Positions 1 through 6,532 of a stretch of 13,106 bases of DNA are shown one piece after another. Positions within the stretch are counted from its first letter, which is position 1. Each line of letters begins with the position of its first letter. Source of the DNA: CAZFMJ01 sp964520045 (GTDB taxonomy: Bacteria; Elusimicrobiota; Elusimicrobia; Elusimicrobiales; CAZFMJ01); contig CAZFMJ010000079.1 of the NCBI GenBank assembly GCA_964520045.1, positions 1 to 13,106 on the forward strand, in the 5' to 3' direction. Made by a program: the position numbers and the translations under genes. The notes beneath the pieces are model-generated. The model had not been told where the DNA came from and ran no database searches. It was given only the letters and a program-made list of their open reading frames with translations.

Positions 1-813
1 CTCCTGCAGGGGTGCGGGCGCGCAAACATAGTATAGATCGTTTAACTGTCCGATACGCTCAGCCCAGTCAGGCCGACAGGCAGCATAACCTATGCGCCAG
101 CCTGTGACGGAATAAGTTTTTGAATAACCGCCTATGGTAACCGTCCTATCGGCAAGCCCCGGTATTGTTGCCGGGCTTATATGTTTATATCCGTCATAAA
201 CAATGTATTCGTAAATCTCGTCTGTAAATACCACTAAATCATGTTTTTTTGCAAAGTCGGAAAGCCATTCAAGCTCAGCCAGCGTCCATACCTTGCCGCA
301 TGGGTTGGACGGCGTGCATACCATAATGGCGCGCGTTTTTGACGTAACAAGCCGTTCAAGTTCAGCCGGGTCAAATGTCCAGGCAGGGGGCATAAGCGCT
401 GCGTAAACCGCTTTGGCTTCCACCGCTTGTAGTGTGGACAAATGATAGCCGTAATACGGCTCAAACAGTATCACTTCGTCGCCCGGTGAAAGTAAAGCCA
501 TTGCCGCGCAGTAAAAAGCTCCGGTTGAGCCTGCGGAAACAACAATCTCATTTTTAGGGTTAAACTTAAGGCCGTTATCGCGTTCCAGTTTCGCGGCAAG
601 CGCATTTCGCAGGCGGGCGGTTCCATCGTGTCGTGTATATGAGTTTGCCCCCGCGCGTACCGCTTTGTCCACTGCGGCGGCCACGATTTCGGGAACATCA
701 GTGTCGCAGACTCCCTGCGCCAGATTAATGCCGCCGGCTTTTTCGCATTCAACCGACATATTGCGTATTTCAGCCCTCTCAATAAAAGCCGACCGCGCGC
801 TCAATTTAGCCAT
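1..813 (-). CDS. Class I/II PLP aminotransferase, 3' part cut by the window edge
   Basis: This reading frame is open for 271 codons from ATG at 813-811 to the left edge, so its C-terminal third (family length about 390 aa) lies outside. It should move an amino group between an amino acid and a 2-oxo acid using pyridoxal phosphate. The whole large domain is visible: the N-terminal GINLAQG region, the phosphate-binding AGSTGAF segment, SNPCGK with Asn170, TDEIYEY with Asp198 that holds the pyridine nitrogen, and SKTYSVTGWRIGY with the Schiff-base lysine at Lys232 and Arg240 after it. The HISPATIPGL...RTVTIGGYSKT pattern recalls the kynurenine/methionine aminotransferase (YbdL-like) branch. Substrate cannot be read from this. 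The start follows the DegT gene stop by only 3 nt, with no Shine-Dalgarno of its own, which suggests translational coupling. Its place beside TPP E1 genes suggests it makes or uses a 2-oxo acid in the same pathway (inference). Confidence 0.9.
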   Translation of the reverse strand, partial: MAKLSARSAFIERAEIRNMSVECEKAGGINLAQGVCDTDVPEIVAAAVDKAVRAGANSYTRHDGTARLRNALAAKLERDNGLKFNPKNEIVVSAGSTGAFYCAAMALLSPGDEVILFEPYYGYHLSTLQAVEAKAVYAALMPPAWTFDPAELERLVTSKTRAIMVCTPSNPCGKVWTLAELEWLSDFAKKHDLVVFTDEIYEYIVYDGYKHISPATIPGLADRTVTIGGYSKTYSVTGWRIGYAACRPDWAERIGQLNDLYYVCAPAPLQE

Positions 814-816
814 AGA

Positions 817-1938
817 TTATTTATCGTAAAAAGACCGAACGACTTTTATCACATAATCAATTTCTTCGTCTGATATTTCAACATTCATAGGCAAAGAACA
901 GACTTCCCGGCTTAAAGCTTCGGTCTCAGGAAAACCGGTGTCTTTAAGCTTAAGTCCGGAGTGTTTGTAGTATGGCTTGCGGAACTGGGTAAGAACTTCA
1001 ATGCCGTTGGCTTTTAGATAATCAGAGAATTCATTCCCCTGCTTTGACCGGAGCGTATAATTCTGGTAAGCATGGTCAAACCCTGGTTTATCATAATGTG
1101 GCAGGAGCAAATAAGGAATATCCGACAATGCTTTGCGGTATCGCTCCGCTATGGCCTTTCTGCGGACAATCCATTTCGGCAAATGCCTGAGTTTAACATC
1201 CAGAAACGCCGCCTGTAGATTGTCAAGCAAACAGGTCATGCCGTGTCCGTGGTATTCGCCAGTGGAGCGCTCCTCGCCGTTATAGCGCATGCGCCGGCAC
1301 CAGACGGCAAATTCTTCATCATTTGTGGTTATGCCGCCCCCATCTCCGTAACCGCCCAGCATCTTAAATGGGTAAAAACTCCAGCATCCCGCTTCGCTCC
1401 AGCTTCCTGCTCCCTTGCCGTTTATTGAGGAGCCAAGGCTCTGGCAGGCGTCTTCTATAATCCACAGGTTATGCCTTTTCGCTATTTCAAGTATCCTTGG
1501 CATATCCGCCATCCAGCCGCTCAGATGCACAGCCATAATGCCGCGTGTTTTAGAAGTAATAGCGGCTTCAATTTTGGAGCAGTCAATATTAAAATCTTTT
1601 TCCACATCTACTAAAACCGGTTTAGCGCCGGCATTGACAATTGCCGAACAACTAGCCACAAAGGTGTGCGCCGGCACTATTACCTCGTCGTCGGGGTTTT
1701 TGACGCGGTATTTTACTGAAAGCATAAGCGCGTCATACCCGCTGTTGACGCCTACGGCATATTTGGTTCCCACAAACTTTGCCAGATTGGATTCAAAATC
1801 CTTCAGGTGCTGCTGATCAATAAGCGCGCCTTTGTTCATAACGTCAAAATAGGCCGTGTCAATTTCATCTTTTATGGTTTTATATAACCGCGCGGGAGAA
1901 ACAAATTTAACCTTTTTTGTCATGGTTTTTTCAGTCAT
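817..1938 (-). CDS. DegT/DnrJ/EryC1/StrS-family sugar aminotransferase
   Basis: At 373 aa this is a full-length member of the family that transfers an amino group from glutamate or glutamine to a keto group of a nucleotide-linked sugar. Visible landmarks are NSGYDAL (65-71, cofactor phosphate loop), PAHTFVA (89-95), EDACQSLG (162-169) with Asp163 for the pyridine nitrogen, and SFYPFKMLGGYGDGG (187-201) with Schiff-base Lys192. The usual text at the lysine is K-N-L-G; here it is K-M-L-G. The G-(L/M/Y)-D-A-L form of the phosphate loop, rather than G-T-x-A-L, recalls members acting at sugar C3 (FdtB/QdtB/DesV type); this is recollection, not a computed alignment. GAGGTG at 1941-1946 sits just before the ATG and decides this start over Met6. 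It follows E1 beta after a 128-nt gap and precedes the class I aminotransferase by 3 nt. Family is certain; the sugar substrate is unknown. Confidence 0.95.
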   Translation of the reverse strand: MTEKTMTKKVKFVSPARLYKTIKDEIDTAYFDVMNKGALIDQQHLKDFESNLAKFVGTKYAVGVNSGYDALMLSVKYRVKNPDDEVIVPAHTFVASCSAIVNAGAKPVLVDVEKDFNIDCSKIEAAITSKTRGIMAVHLSGWMADMPRILEIAKRHNLWIIEDACQSLGSSINGKGAGSWSEAGCWSFYPFKMLGGYGDGGGITTNDEEFAVWCRRMRYNGEERSTGEYHGHGMTCLLDNLQAAFLDVKLRHLPKWIVRRKAIAERYRKALSDIPYLLLPHYDKPGFDHAYQNYTLRSKQGNEFSDYLKANGIEVLTQFRKPYYKHSGLKLKDTGFPETEALSREVCSLPMNVEISDEEIDYVIKVVRSFYDK

Positions 1939-2066
1939 AACACCTCGTGTCTGTTCTTACAGTTCTGCCCGTCGTCTTCTCCGTTGGCCCGTCTACCGTT
2001 CTCCCGGCTTGGAGGCTTTTTCACTCTTTCTGGTGGTGACATGGTCCGCTGGTGATGGTGACCTCT
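1939..2066. other. 128-nt spacer with short imperfect repeats between E1 beta and DegT genes
   Basis: This is the longest non-coding gap in the window and unlike the other junctions it is not AT-rich. On the plus strand it holds two imperfect copies of a CCCGTC...CCGTT unit (1968-1985 and 1988-2000) and two GGTG-rich copies (about 2031-2040 and 2050-2062, both ending GGTGAC). It also has a repeated GGCTT motif near 2006-2019. On the transcript strand it is purine-rich, with ACGG/GACGGG phrases. I see no stem good enough for a terminator, no confident promoter and no small ORF. It may be a degenerate repeat tract of a kind scattered between genes, or the remains of a lost gene. Confidence 0.5.
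1941..1946 (-). promoter_or_regulatory. Ribosome binding site of the DegT aminotransferase
   Basis: The minus strand reads GAGGTG-TT-ATG, a strong match to the 3' half of the GGAGGTGA anti-anti-SD consensus at normal register. It fixes the start at 1938 instead of the in-frame ATG five codons later, which has no such sequence. One of the few clear Shine-Dalgarno sequences in the window. Confidence 0.7.
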
Positions 2067-3065
2067 TTATAGCCGCCTAGTTGTCCCGCGGACAAGCCGT
2101 TTTGCGGCGCGGATTATATCCGCGCTATGCAGATAATAAGCTTTTTCAAGAGAAACGCTTGCGGGAGCCGGGCAGTCAGGGAGGGTAAGACGCATAGGCG
2201 GAACTTTAAGGGGAATGCCGGCCTCTGCAGTTATAGCGGAGATTTCGGCTGAAATGCCGAAAGAACGCCATCCGCCGTCGGTTATCAGCAGACGGCGCGT
2301 GCGCCGTACTGATTGCAGTATTGTGGCGGTATCCAGCGGTTTTATGGTGCGCAAATCAATAACTTCCGCGGAGACACCGTCTTTCTTCAACTCATCCGCT
2401 GCTTTTACCGCTTCGCGCGCCAGATAAGAACAGGCAGTGATAGTAATGTCCTTTCCCTTGCGCCTAATCGCGGCTTTGCCTATCGGTACCTCGTAAATTT
2501 TTTCAGGCACAATGTCTTCATCGCGGTAGAGCCATCTATCGTCAATAAAAACAACCGGATTGGGGTCTCGTATGGCGGCGACCATTAATCCTTTGGCATC
2601 ATACGGCGCAGTAGGCATTACCACTTTAAGCCCTGGTATATGCGCGAAGGTAGCGTGAAAAGACTGGGAATGCTGGGCCGCCTGTTCTCCCCCCCGGTTT
2701 ATTATGCCCCAAACGACCATGGGGACATTGCCTCGTCCTCCGCTCATATAATGCCAGTTGGCGGCTTCGTTAATAATGGGGTCTATCGCATAAAGCATAA
2801 AATCCATGCGCGGATGAACAACCACCGGCCTCATGCCCGCAATCGCGGCGCCCGCTCCTGCGCCGGTCGTGGCATTTTCTGAAACCGGCGTATCTATAAC
2901 CCGTTTTGGGCCGAACCGCTTAAGCAAGCCTTGCGCCGTGTTCCCAACATACCACGGGCTGTTTACTCCTTGCCCGATAAGGAATACCGAACGGTCTTGC
3001 GCCATTGTTTGATGGAGAGCTTCATTTATGGCAAGGCTGTATTGCAGTTTCCTATCTGTTGACAT
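2067..3065 (-). CDS. Thiamine-diphosphate E1 beta subunit (2-oxoacid dehydrogenase / acetoin dehydrogenase type)
   Basis: The 332-residue product matches the usual E1 beta length (about 325-330). Landmarks are the catalytic-type Glu63 in DTPVSENATTGAGAGAA (activates the thiamine aminopyrimidine in this family), a central RGGEQAAQHSQSFHA segment with the conserved QHSQ, the VVMPTAPYDAKG turn that starts the second half, and a C-terminal transketolase-C-like domain with DLRTIKPLD and a DCPAPAS segment. With E1 alpha it should form an alpha2beta2 enzyme that decarboxylates a 2-oxo acid. The frame stays open upstream to 3206, but that would sit deep in E1 alpha. ATG at 3065 has GGAG at 3070-3073 and begins where family members do, so I chose it. 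It overlaps the E1 alpha end by 14 nt. No lipoyl E2 or E3 gene is in view, so the partner and substrate are open. Confidence 0.93.
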   Translation of the reverse strand: MSTDRKLQYSLAINEALHQTMAQDRSVFLIGQGVNSPWYVGNTAQGLLKRFGPKRVIDTPVSENATTGAGAGAAIAGMRPVVVHPRMDFMLYAIDPIINEAANWHYMSGGRGNVPMVVWGIINRGGEQAAQHSQSFHATFAHIPGLKVVMPTAPYDAKGLMVAAIRDPNPVVFIDDRWLYRDEDIVPEKIYEVPIGKAAIRRKGKDITITACSYLAREAVKAADELKKDGVSAEVIDLRTIKPLDTATILQSVRRTRRLLITDGGWRSFGISAEISAITAEAGIPLKVPPMRLTLPDCPAPASVSLEKAYYLHSADIIRAAKRLVRGTTRRL

Positions 3066-4041
3066 ATTTCTCCAAATCCCGCGCCTGAGGCATTGGGCTT
3101 TTGCGAGCGAAATCCAGTGCGTCTTTAATCTCAGCTTTGGCCTTTTGCCCGATACGTAGGATGTCTTTGCCGGACAGTATTTTTTTTGCCGAGAGCCGGC
3201 GTTCAAAAAGCTTTATGGGGTCTTTTTTTAGCCAGCGTTTAAGTTCGCCCGGCGGACGAATATCGGTATGCTCGCCCTGAATAGTGTCGTCGGGGCCTAC
3301 ATGCCCCCTGAATCTGTAGGTCAGGCATTCAATAAAAGCCGGTCCCTTGCCTGCCCTGCAAAGCGCAACGGCTGTCCGCGCTGTTTCATATATCTTCAAC
3401 ACGTTATTGCCGTCTATGCGCCATGATTTAATATTAAAAGGTTTGGCTATCCGGTTTATGTGCTCGCTGTTTCTGCATGCGCGGATGGGCATATGCGTGG
3501 CATAAAGATTGTTTTCGCATACAAAAATCAGCGGGAGTTTCAGCAGAGAAGCAAAATTCAGGCTTTCATATATTCCGCCTTCTCCTGTAGCTCCATCTCC
3601 GAAAAATGCCGCAGTAATCCGCTTGTCGCCTCTTATATGCGCGGCAAGTGCTCCGCCAAGCGCCAACGGGATAGTCCCCCCCACAATAGGAGCCGCGCCT
3701 AGCATGCCCTTTTCTGGATAAACCAAATGCATAGAGCCGCCGCGCCCTTTTGAACAGCCGGTCTCCCTGCAGAATATCTCGGCCATCATCTGGCGCATAT
3801 CTCCGCCCTTGGCAATATAGTGTCCGTGAGAGCGGTGAGTGCCGAATACATAATCTTTATCATTAAGACAGGCTATAACGCCTGTTGCAACAGCTTCCTG
3901 TCCTGTGTAGAGGTGGCAGGGGGTGCGCACCTCTCCTTTGATTATCGGCTCAATAAGGCTTTCTTCGCACTCCCGTATACGATGCATGGTAAGAAGAAGT
4001 CCTGAAAGCATTTTTTTGCTGTATGACGATATATCGTTCAT
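3052..4041 (-). CDS. Thiamine-diphosphate E1 alpha subunit (2-oxoacid dehydrogenase / acetoin dehydrogenase type)
   Basis: The 329-aa product has the full thiamine-diphosphate binding motif: GDG at 148-150 followed by Asn-Asn at 177-178 (ENN), with the usual roughly 30-residue spacing. Other E1 alpha landmarks are HLYTGQEA (43-50), THRSHGHYIAKGG (68-80), RGGSMHL (100-106), and the RFRGHVGPDD loop (243-252) that matches the site phosphorylated in eukaryotic E1 alpha. The length suits short bacterial PDH/acetoin-type alpha subunits. The start at 4041 is fixed by an in-frame TGA just upstream. There is no Shine-Dalgarno, but a perfect TATAAT ends 13 nt before the ATG. It overlaps E1 beta, so the two should be made in equal amounts. 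Family assignment is firm. Its job in a glycan locus is unknown: decarboxylation with acyl or aldehyde transfer to a sugar is one possibility, ordinary 2-oxoacid oxidation with E2/E3 encoded elsewhere is another. Confidence 0.94.
   Translation of the reverse strand: MNDISSYSKKMLSGLLLTMHRIRECEESLIEPIIKGEVRTPCHLYTGQEAVATGVIACLNDKDYVFGTHRSHGHYIAKGGDMRQMMAEIFCRETGCSKGRGGSMHLVYPEKGMLGAAPIVGGTIPLALGGALAAHIRGDKRITAAFFGDGATGEGGIYESLNFASLLKLPLIFVCENNLYATHMPIRACRNSEHINRIAKPFNIKSWRIDGNNVLKIYETARTAVALCRAGKGPAFIECLTYRFRGHVGPDDTIQGEHTDIRPPGELKRWLKKDPIKLFERRLSAKKILSGKDILRIGQKAKAEIKDALDFARKSPMPQARDLEKYVNR
3070..3073 (-). promoter_or_regulatory. Ribosome binding site that sets the E1 beta start
   Basis: GGAG lies 4 nt before ATG at 3065, inside the 3' end of the E1 alpha gene. 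It supports the short E1 beta start and the 14-nt alpha/beta overlap over the longer open frame that begins near 3206. Confidence 0.65.
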
Positions 4042-4054
4042 AGTTCAATTGTAA

Positions 4055-4060
4055 ATTATA
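4055..4060 (-). promoter_or_regulatory. Candidate -10 element before E1 alpha
   Basis: The minus strand carries a perfect TATAAT whose last base is 13 nt before the E1 alpha ATG. It lies in a short AT-rich gap after the phosphoglycosyl transferase. No good -35 is found at 16-18 nt (the best are weak CGAAGG-like hexamers). If used, transcription would begin only about 6 nt before the ATG and give an almost leaderless mRNA, consistent with the missing Shine-Dalgarno. Confidence 0.35.
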
Positions 4061-4091
4061 CTAAATTACACTTCTGTCCTTCGAAAACCAG

Positions 4092-4145
4092 CTCTCCCCT
4101 TTCCCTCTCCCCCTCGCAGGAGGGAGAGGATTAAGGTGAGGGGGA
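4092..4145. repeat. GC-rich hairpin repeat (REP/MITE-like) at the end of the phosphoglycosyl transferase gene
   Basis: An 8-bp perfect stem (CCTCTCCC at 4104-4111, GGGAGAGG at 4122-4129) encloses a loop that can add three more pairs. It is flanked by more C-runs on the left and the AAGGTGAGGGGG phrase on the right. Read on the minus strand it has the CCCTCACCTTAATCCTCTCCC look of a short intergenic repeat common in many bacterial genomes (recognised by appearance). It overlaps the sugar transferase, giving its last codons and its TAA at 4133-4131. No U-tract follows the stem on the transcript strand, so a classical intrinsic terminator is unlikely, although the hairpin could still protect the 3' end or slow readthrough. 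Confidence 0.6.
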
Positions 4146-4754
4146 ATCTGTAATTCTGGTGCGGATTACGGTAAGCAGGGTCTCAAATATAATCTTAATA
4201 TCGATCCAAAAAGTGCGCTCGAGCACATATTTCATCTGGAGCCGTAGTTTCTCGGGCCGGATAAGTTTCGCATAAGCTTCGTCGGCATCCGTTATGTCGG
4301 ACGCAGCAATTATTTCACCTTCATTATGAAATTTAATTGACGACCAGTCGGTAATGCCCGGCCGCACGGTGAGTATGATGCGCTCTTCTTGGGTGTACAT
4401 ATCCACAAATTTCTGAACTTCCGGACGGGGCCCCACAAAACTCATATCGCCGATAAGCACATTTATGAGCTGGGGTAATTCGTCCAGTTTAAACTTGCGC
4501 AGGAACGCACCAATGCCGGTAATGCGCGCGTCAGTCTCGTGCGTGGAGGATGCCCCCTGCTTCTCGGCATCCGCTGTCATGGTGCGAAACTTGAAGGTGC
4601 GGAAAGGTTTACCCATTAATCCCACGCGCACTCCGCGATAAAATACTAGCCCCTTCGACGTGAGTTTTATAAGCGCCGCGCATGCCAATAATACAGGGGC
4701 AAGCATTATTAGCCCGATAAGAGCCAGGAGAAAATCGAATACCTGTTTGGTCAT
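4131..4754 (-). CDS. Small polyprenyl-phosphate sugar-1-phosphate transferase (PglC/WbaP catalytic-domain type)
   Basis: This 207-aa protein has the length of the minimal monotopic phosphoglycosyl transferases (PglC type) without the long N-terminal membrane region of WbaP. It should move a sugar-1-phosphate from a UDP-sugar to undecaprenyl phosphate at the inner face of the cytoplasmic membrane, the first committed step of chain assembly. In order: one N-terminal re-entrant hydrophobic helix (about 6-27) followed by IKLTSKGLVFYR, KFRTM (55-59), the catalytic Asp91-Glu92 pair in LDELPQLINVL, GDMSFVGPRPE (102-112), then a conserved VRPGITDWSS stretch. It starts 17 nt after the upstream methyltransferase stop with only a weak ribosome site. 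Its last residues, DSPSP, are encoded by a GC-rich repeat, so the native C-terminus may have been changed. Family is certain; the sugar is not shown. Confidence 0.95.
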   Translation of the reverse strand: MTKQVFDFLLALIGLIMLAPVLLACAALIKLTSKGLVFYRGVRVGLMGKPFRTFKFRTMTADAEKQGASSTHETDARITGIGAFLRKFKLDELPQLINVLIGDMSFVGPRPEVQKFVDMYTQEERIILTVRPGITDWSSIKFHNEGEIIAASDITDADEAYAKLIRPEKLRLQMKYVLERTFWIDIKIIFETLLTVIRTRITDSPSP

Positions 4755-4771
4755 ATTGCGCCGCTATCAAA

Positions 4772-5491
4772 CTATATCTTTTTACGCAGAAGATATGCCA
4801 CCTGGCCTACCAGAAATGGGAAAATGCCGGCAACAAGGAAGTATAGCGCCGGCAAATGCGCAGAAAGGAATCTCCCCGCCGGCGGAATAAGTGCGCCATG
4901 ATGAATACCAATAACTTCAGCTTCATGTCCAAGTTTAAATAGAGCCGCTAATCTCTTTTTTGTAAGAGCTTTATAATTAGGGTTATATGGTTTCGGGATA
5001 CGCCAATCCGCAAGAAGCAAATAACCTCCTGGCCGGCATACACGCAGCATTTCCGTAGCTATTTTACCGCTAATCTCATCATCAGGAAGGGTGGCGAACA
5101 TCGTAGATTCAAAAAGCAAATCAAATGAAGAATCCGGGAAATTTATTTTAGATGCATCCCCGTAGATAAACTGTATGGTTGGATAAAGGCGTTTTGCGTC
5201 AGAAAGCCGGTCCTGCTGTATATCAATTCCTGAAATATTCTCAGGCAGATATCCCGCCCGCAATAACTGATATACATCCCCCCCGCTTCCGCATCCGACA
5301 TCAAGGACTTTTGCCTCAGTGGGATTATGCGCAATCCGGCGCATAGCAAGAACAAATGCCTTCTCCGCTGCCAGAACCTGAAATAACACTTCCGGATTTA
5401 GGCGCAGATTGTTCCGATTTTTCCCCAATTTATCGTAGTAATTGGTATACCATTCCTTCTGGCATTGTTCACTTTTAAGATTTTGTTCCAT
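4772..5491 (-). CDS. Class I SAM-dependent methyltransferase with hydrophobic C-terminus
   Basis: The 239-aa product is a Methyltransf_11/25-like enzyme. Motif I is VLDVGCGSGG (62-71), followed by the acidic GID (88-90), GDAS (111-114), and the FDLLFES segment (123-129). LRVCRPGGYLLLAD (149-162) is the usual strand 5 region. Residues about 213-235 form a hydrophobic stretch followed by RKKI, like a single membrane anchor with positive residues at the end. This is unusual for the family and would place it near the lipid-linked glycan. TGGGTGATTT-type sequence (GGGTGA, 5495-5500) gives a good ribosome site for ATG 5491. Acceptor unknown: sugar O-methylation is the contextual guess. Confidence 0.88.
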   Translation of the reverse strand: MEQNLKSEQCQKEWYTNYYDKLGKNRNNLRLNPEVLFQVLAAEKAFVLAMRRIAHNPTEAKVLDVGCGSGGDVYQLLRAGYLPENISGIDIQQDRLSDAKRLYPTIQFIYGDASKINFPDSSFDLLFESTMFATLPDDEISGKIATEMLRVCRPGGYLLLADWRIPKPYNPNYKALTKKRLAALFKLGHEAEVIGIHHGALIPPAGRFLSAHLPALYFLVAGIFPFLVGQVAYLLRKKI

Positions 5492-5558
5492 AAATCACCC
5501 AACTTTTCTTTTGGTTTTAACTTTGTCGTGTTTTCATACTCGTTGCCCAAGATGTCCA

Positions 5559-6509
5559 TTAGACTGCGGCCATATCCGGAATTTTAGCCAGAATCCATGC
5601 GCTTGCGGTTGCATTTACCGACATGGGCTTGTTGCGGAAGCGTTTATCCAGCCTAAATCCTTCCTTCAGACTTCTTAATGCTTTTTCATCAATTTCAACT
5701 TCCTGTTCGACTATCCTCAGTCCGGCATCAGAAAACATCATTAAGAAGTCATCAATTCGCAATCGATTATGATACATAAACCTGTTGCCAGCGAGTAAAC
5801 TCCAAACACATTCACTGTATTGCAGGAAATTCACTGATGAAATGGACTTATCGGAGTGTGAGAAGTGGTCCGAAAAATCCACCAGATGAAGCAGTAATCC
5901 GTCTATCCGTAACAGTTTTTTGCTCTCATGAACCATCCTCTCCAGCACTTTAGGCGGAATATGCTCGAAGACACAGCGTGAGATATGATAGTCAATACTA
6001 TGCGGCGGCAGGATTAAGCGAGAGGAATCCCGCTGAATTATATAGGTAGTGTTTATAGCGGTCAGAAAGCTATAAATATCTTTACCTCTCCATGACAATA
6101 GCTTCTTGAACCGTTCCATAAACAGCGGTTGACGTGCGTGAACTCCGAATAACTCAATAATCTTGTCATTGTTGTGTCGGATATACTCAATATCTTCAAT
6201 GACAAGCTCAGTGGTGAGATATGGATTCACGTCAACAGTAAAAATTCTCTCCGCCCCGCAGAGCCAGATAGAAATCGGGAGATTAAGCCGGCGCCCCGTC
6301 CCAATTTCCAAAAATGACTTAGATTGAGCTGTTCGGCCTTGTGCTTGAATCCGTTCTATGAATTTAATCCCTGTTTTTAATTCTTCGACCGGGTTTGTAA
6401 CGGTCAAGCCGCCTAATCGTCTTTGTATTAGATAATATGCCCGATAGCTTAACCCTGACGGGAGCCATGCCACACTATTTTGAATAAATGCCTTTAGTTT
6501 CCAGTTCAT
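5559..6509 (-). CDS. Probable SAM-dependent methyltransferase, 316 aa
   Basis: A Rossmann-type methyltransferase is suggested by SFLEIGTGRRLNLP (65-78, motif I), the acidic end of strand 2 at TVDVNPY (91-97), a RDSSRLILPPHSIDYHISR segment (160-178) and a CVFEHIPP turn (179-186), the place where class I enzymes usually have hEHh after strand 4. LLRIDGLLLHLVDFSDH (199-215) fits strand 5. The motif I glycines are G70 and G72, then bulky residues, so it is less canonical than its neighbour. It follows the ExoA-like glycosyltransferase by 23 nt and precedes the other methyltransferase by 67 nt. No good Shine-Dalgarno is seen. I infer a role in decorating or capping the polysaccharide; the substrate is unknown. 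Confidence 0.8.
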   Translation of the reverse strand: MNWKLKAFIQNSVAWLPSGLSYRAYYLIQRRLGGLTVTNPVEELKTGIKFIERIQAQGRTAQSKSFLEIGTGRRLNLPISIWLCGAERIFTVDVNPYLTTELVIEDIEYIRHNNDKIIELFGVHARQPLFMERFKKLLSWRGKDIYSFLTAINTTYIIQRDSSRLILPPHSIDYHISRCVFEHIPPKVLERMVHESKKLLRIDGLLLHLVDFSDHFSHSDKSISSVNFLQYSECVWSLLAGNRFMYHNRLRIDDFLMMFSDAGLRIVEQEVEIDEKALRSLKEGFRLDKRFRNKPMSVNATASAWILAKIPDMAAV

Positions 6510-6532
6510 TGGATTTTCTAAATGCCGCTTGC

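Noticed and set aside
234..782. Minus-strand open frames at 234-464 and 471-782
   Set aside because: They are in the wrong frame. The true minus-strand frame from 813 to 1 is unbroken and encodes an aminotransferase with all expected motifs.
1415..1816. Plus-strand open frame of 133 codons
   Set aside because: It is opposite the core of the DegT gene, whose catalytic motifs are intact; the plus-strand peptide looks random.
3066..3206. 47-residue N-terminal extension of E1 beta
   Set aside because: It would overlap E1 alpha for about 155 nt, has no match to family N-termini, and the ATG at 3065 has GGAG in place.
4104..4129. Intrinsic terminator for the assembly operon
   Set aside because: The stem is good, but no U-run follows it in the direction of transcription and part of it is coding, so I class it as a repeat only.
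5492..5558. Hairpin between the two methyltransferase genes (CCAAC...GTTGG-like text)
   Set aside because: Pairing is only 4-5 bp and A/T-flanked; too weak to call a regulatory structure.
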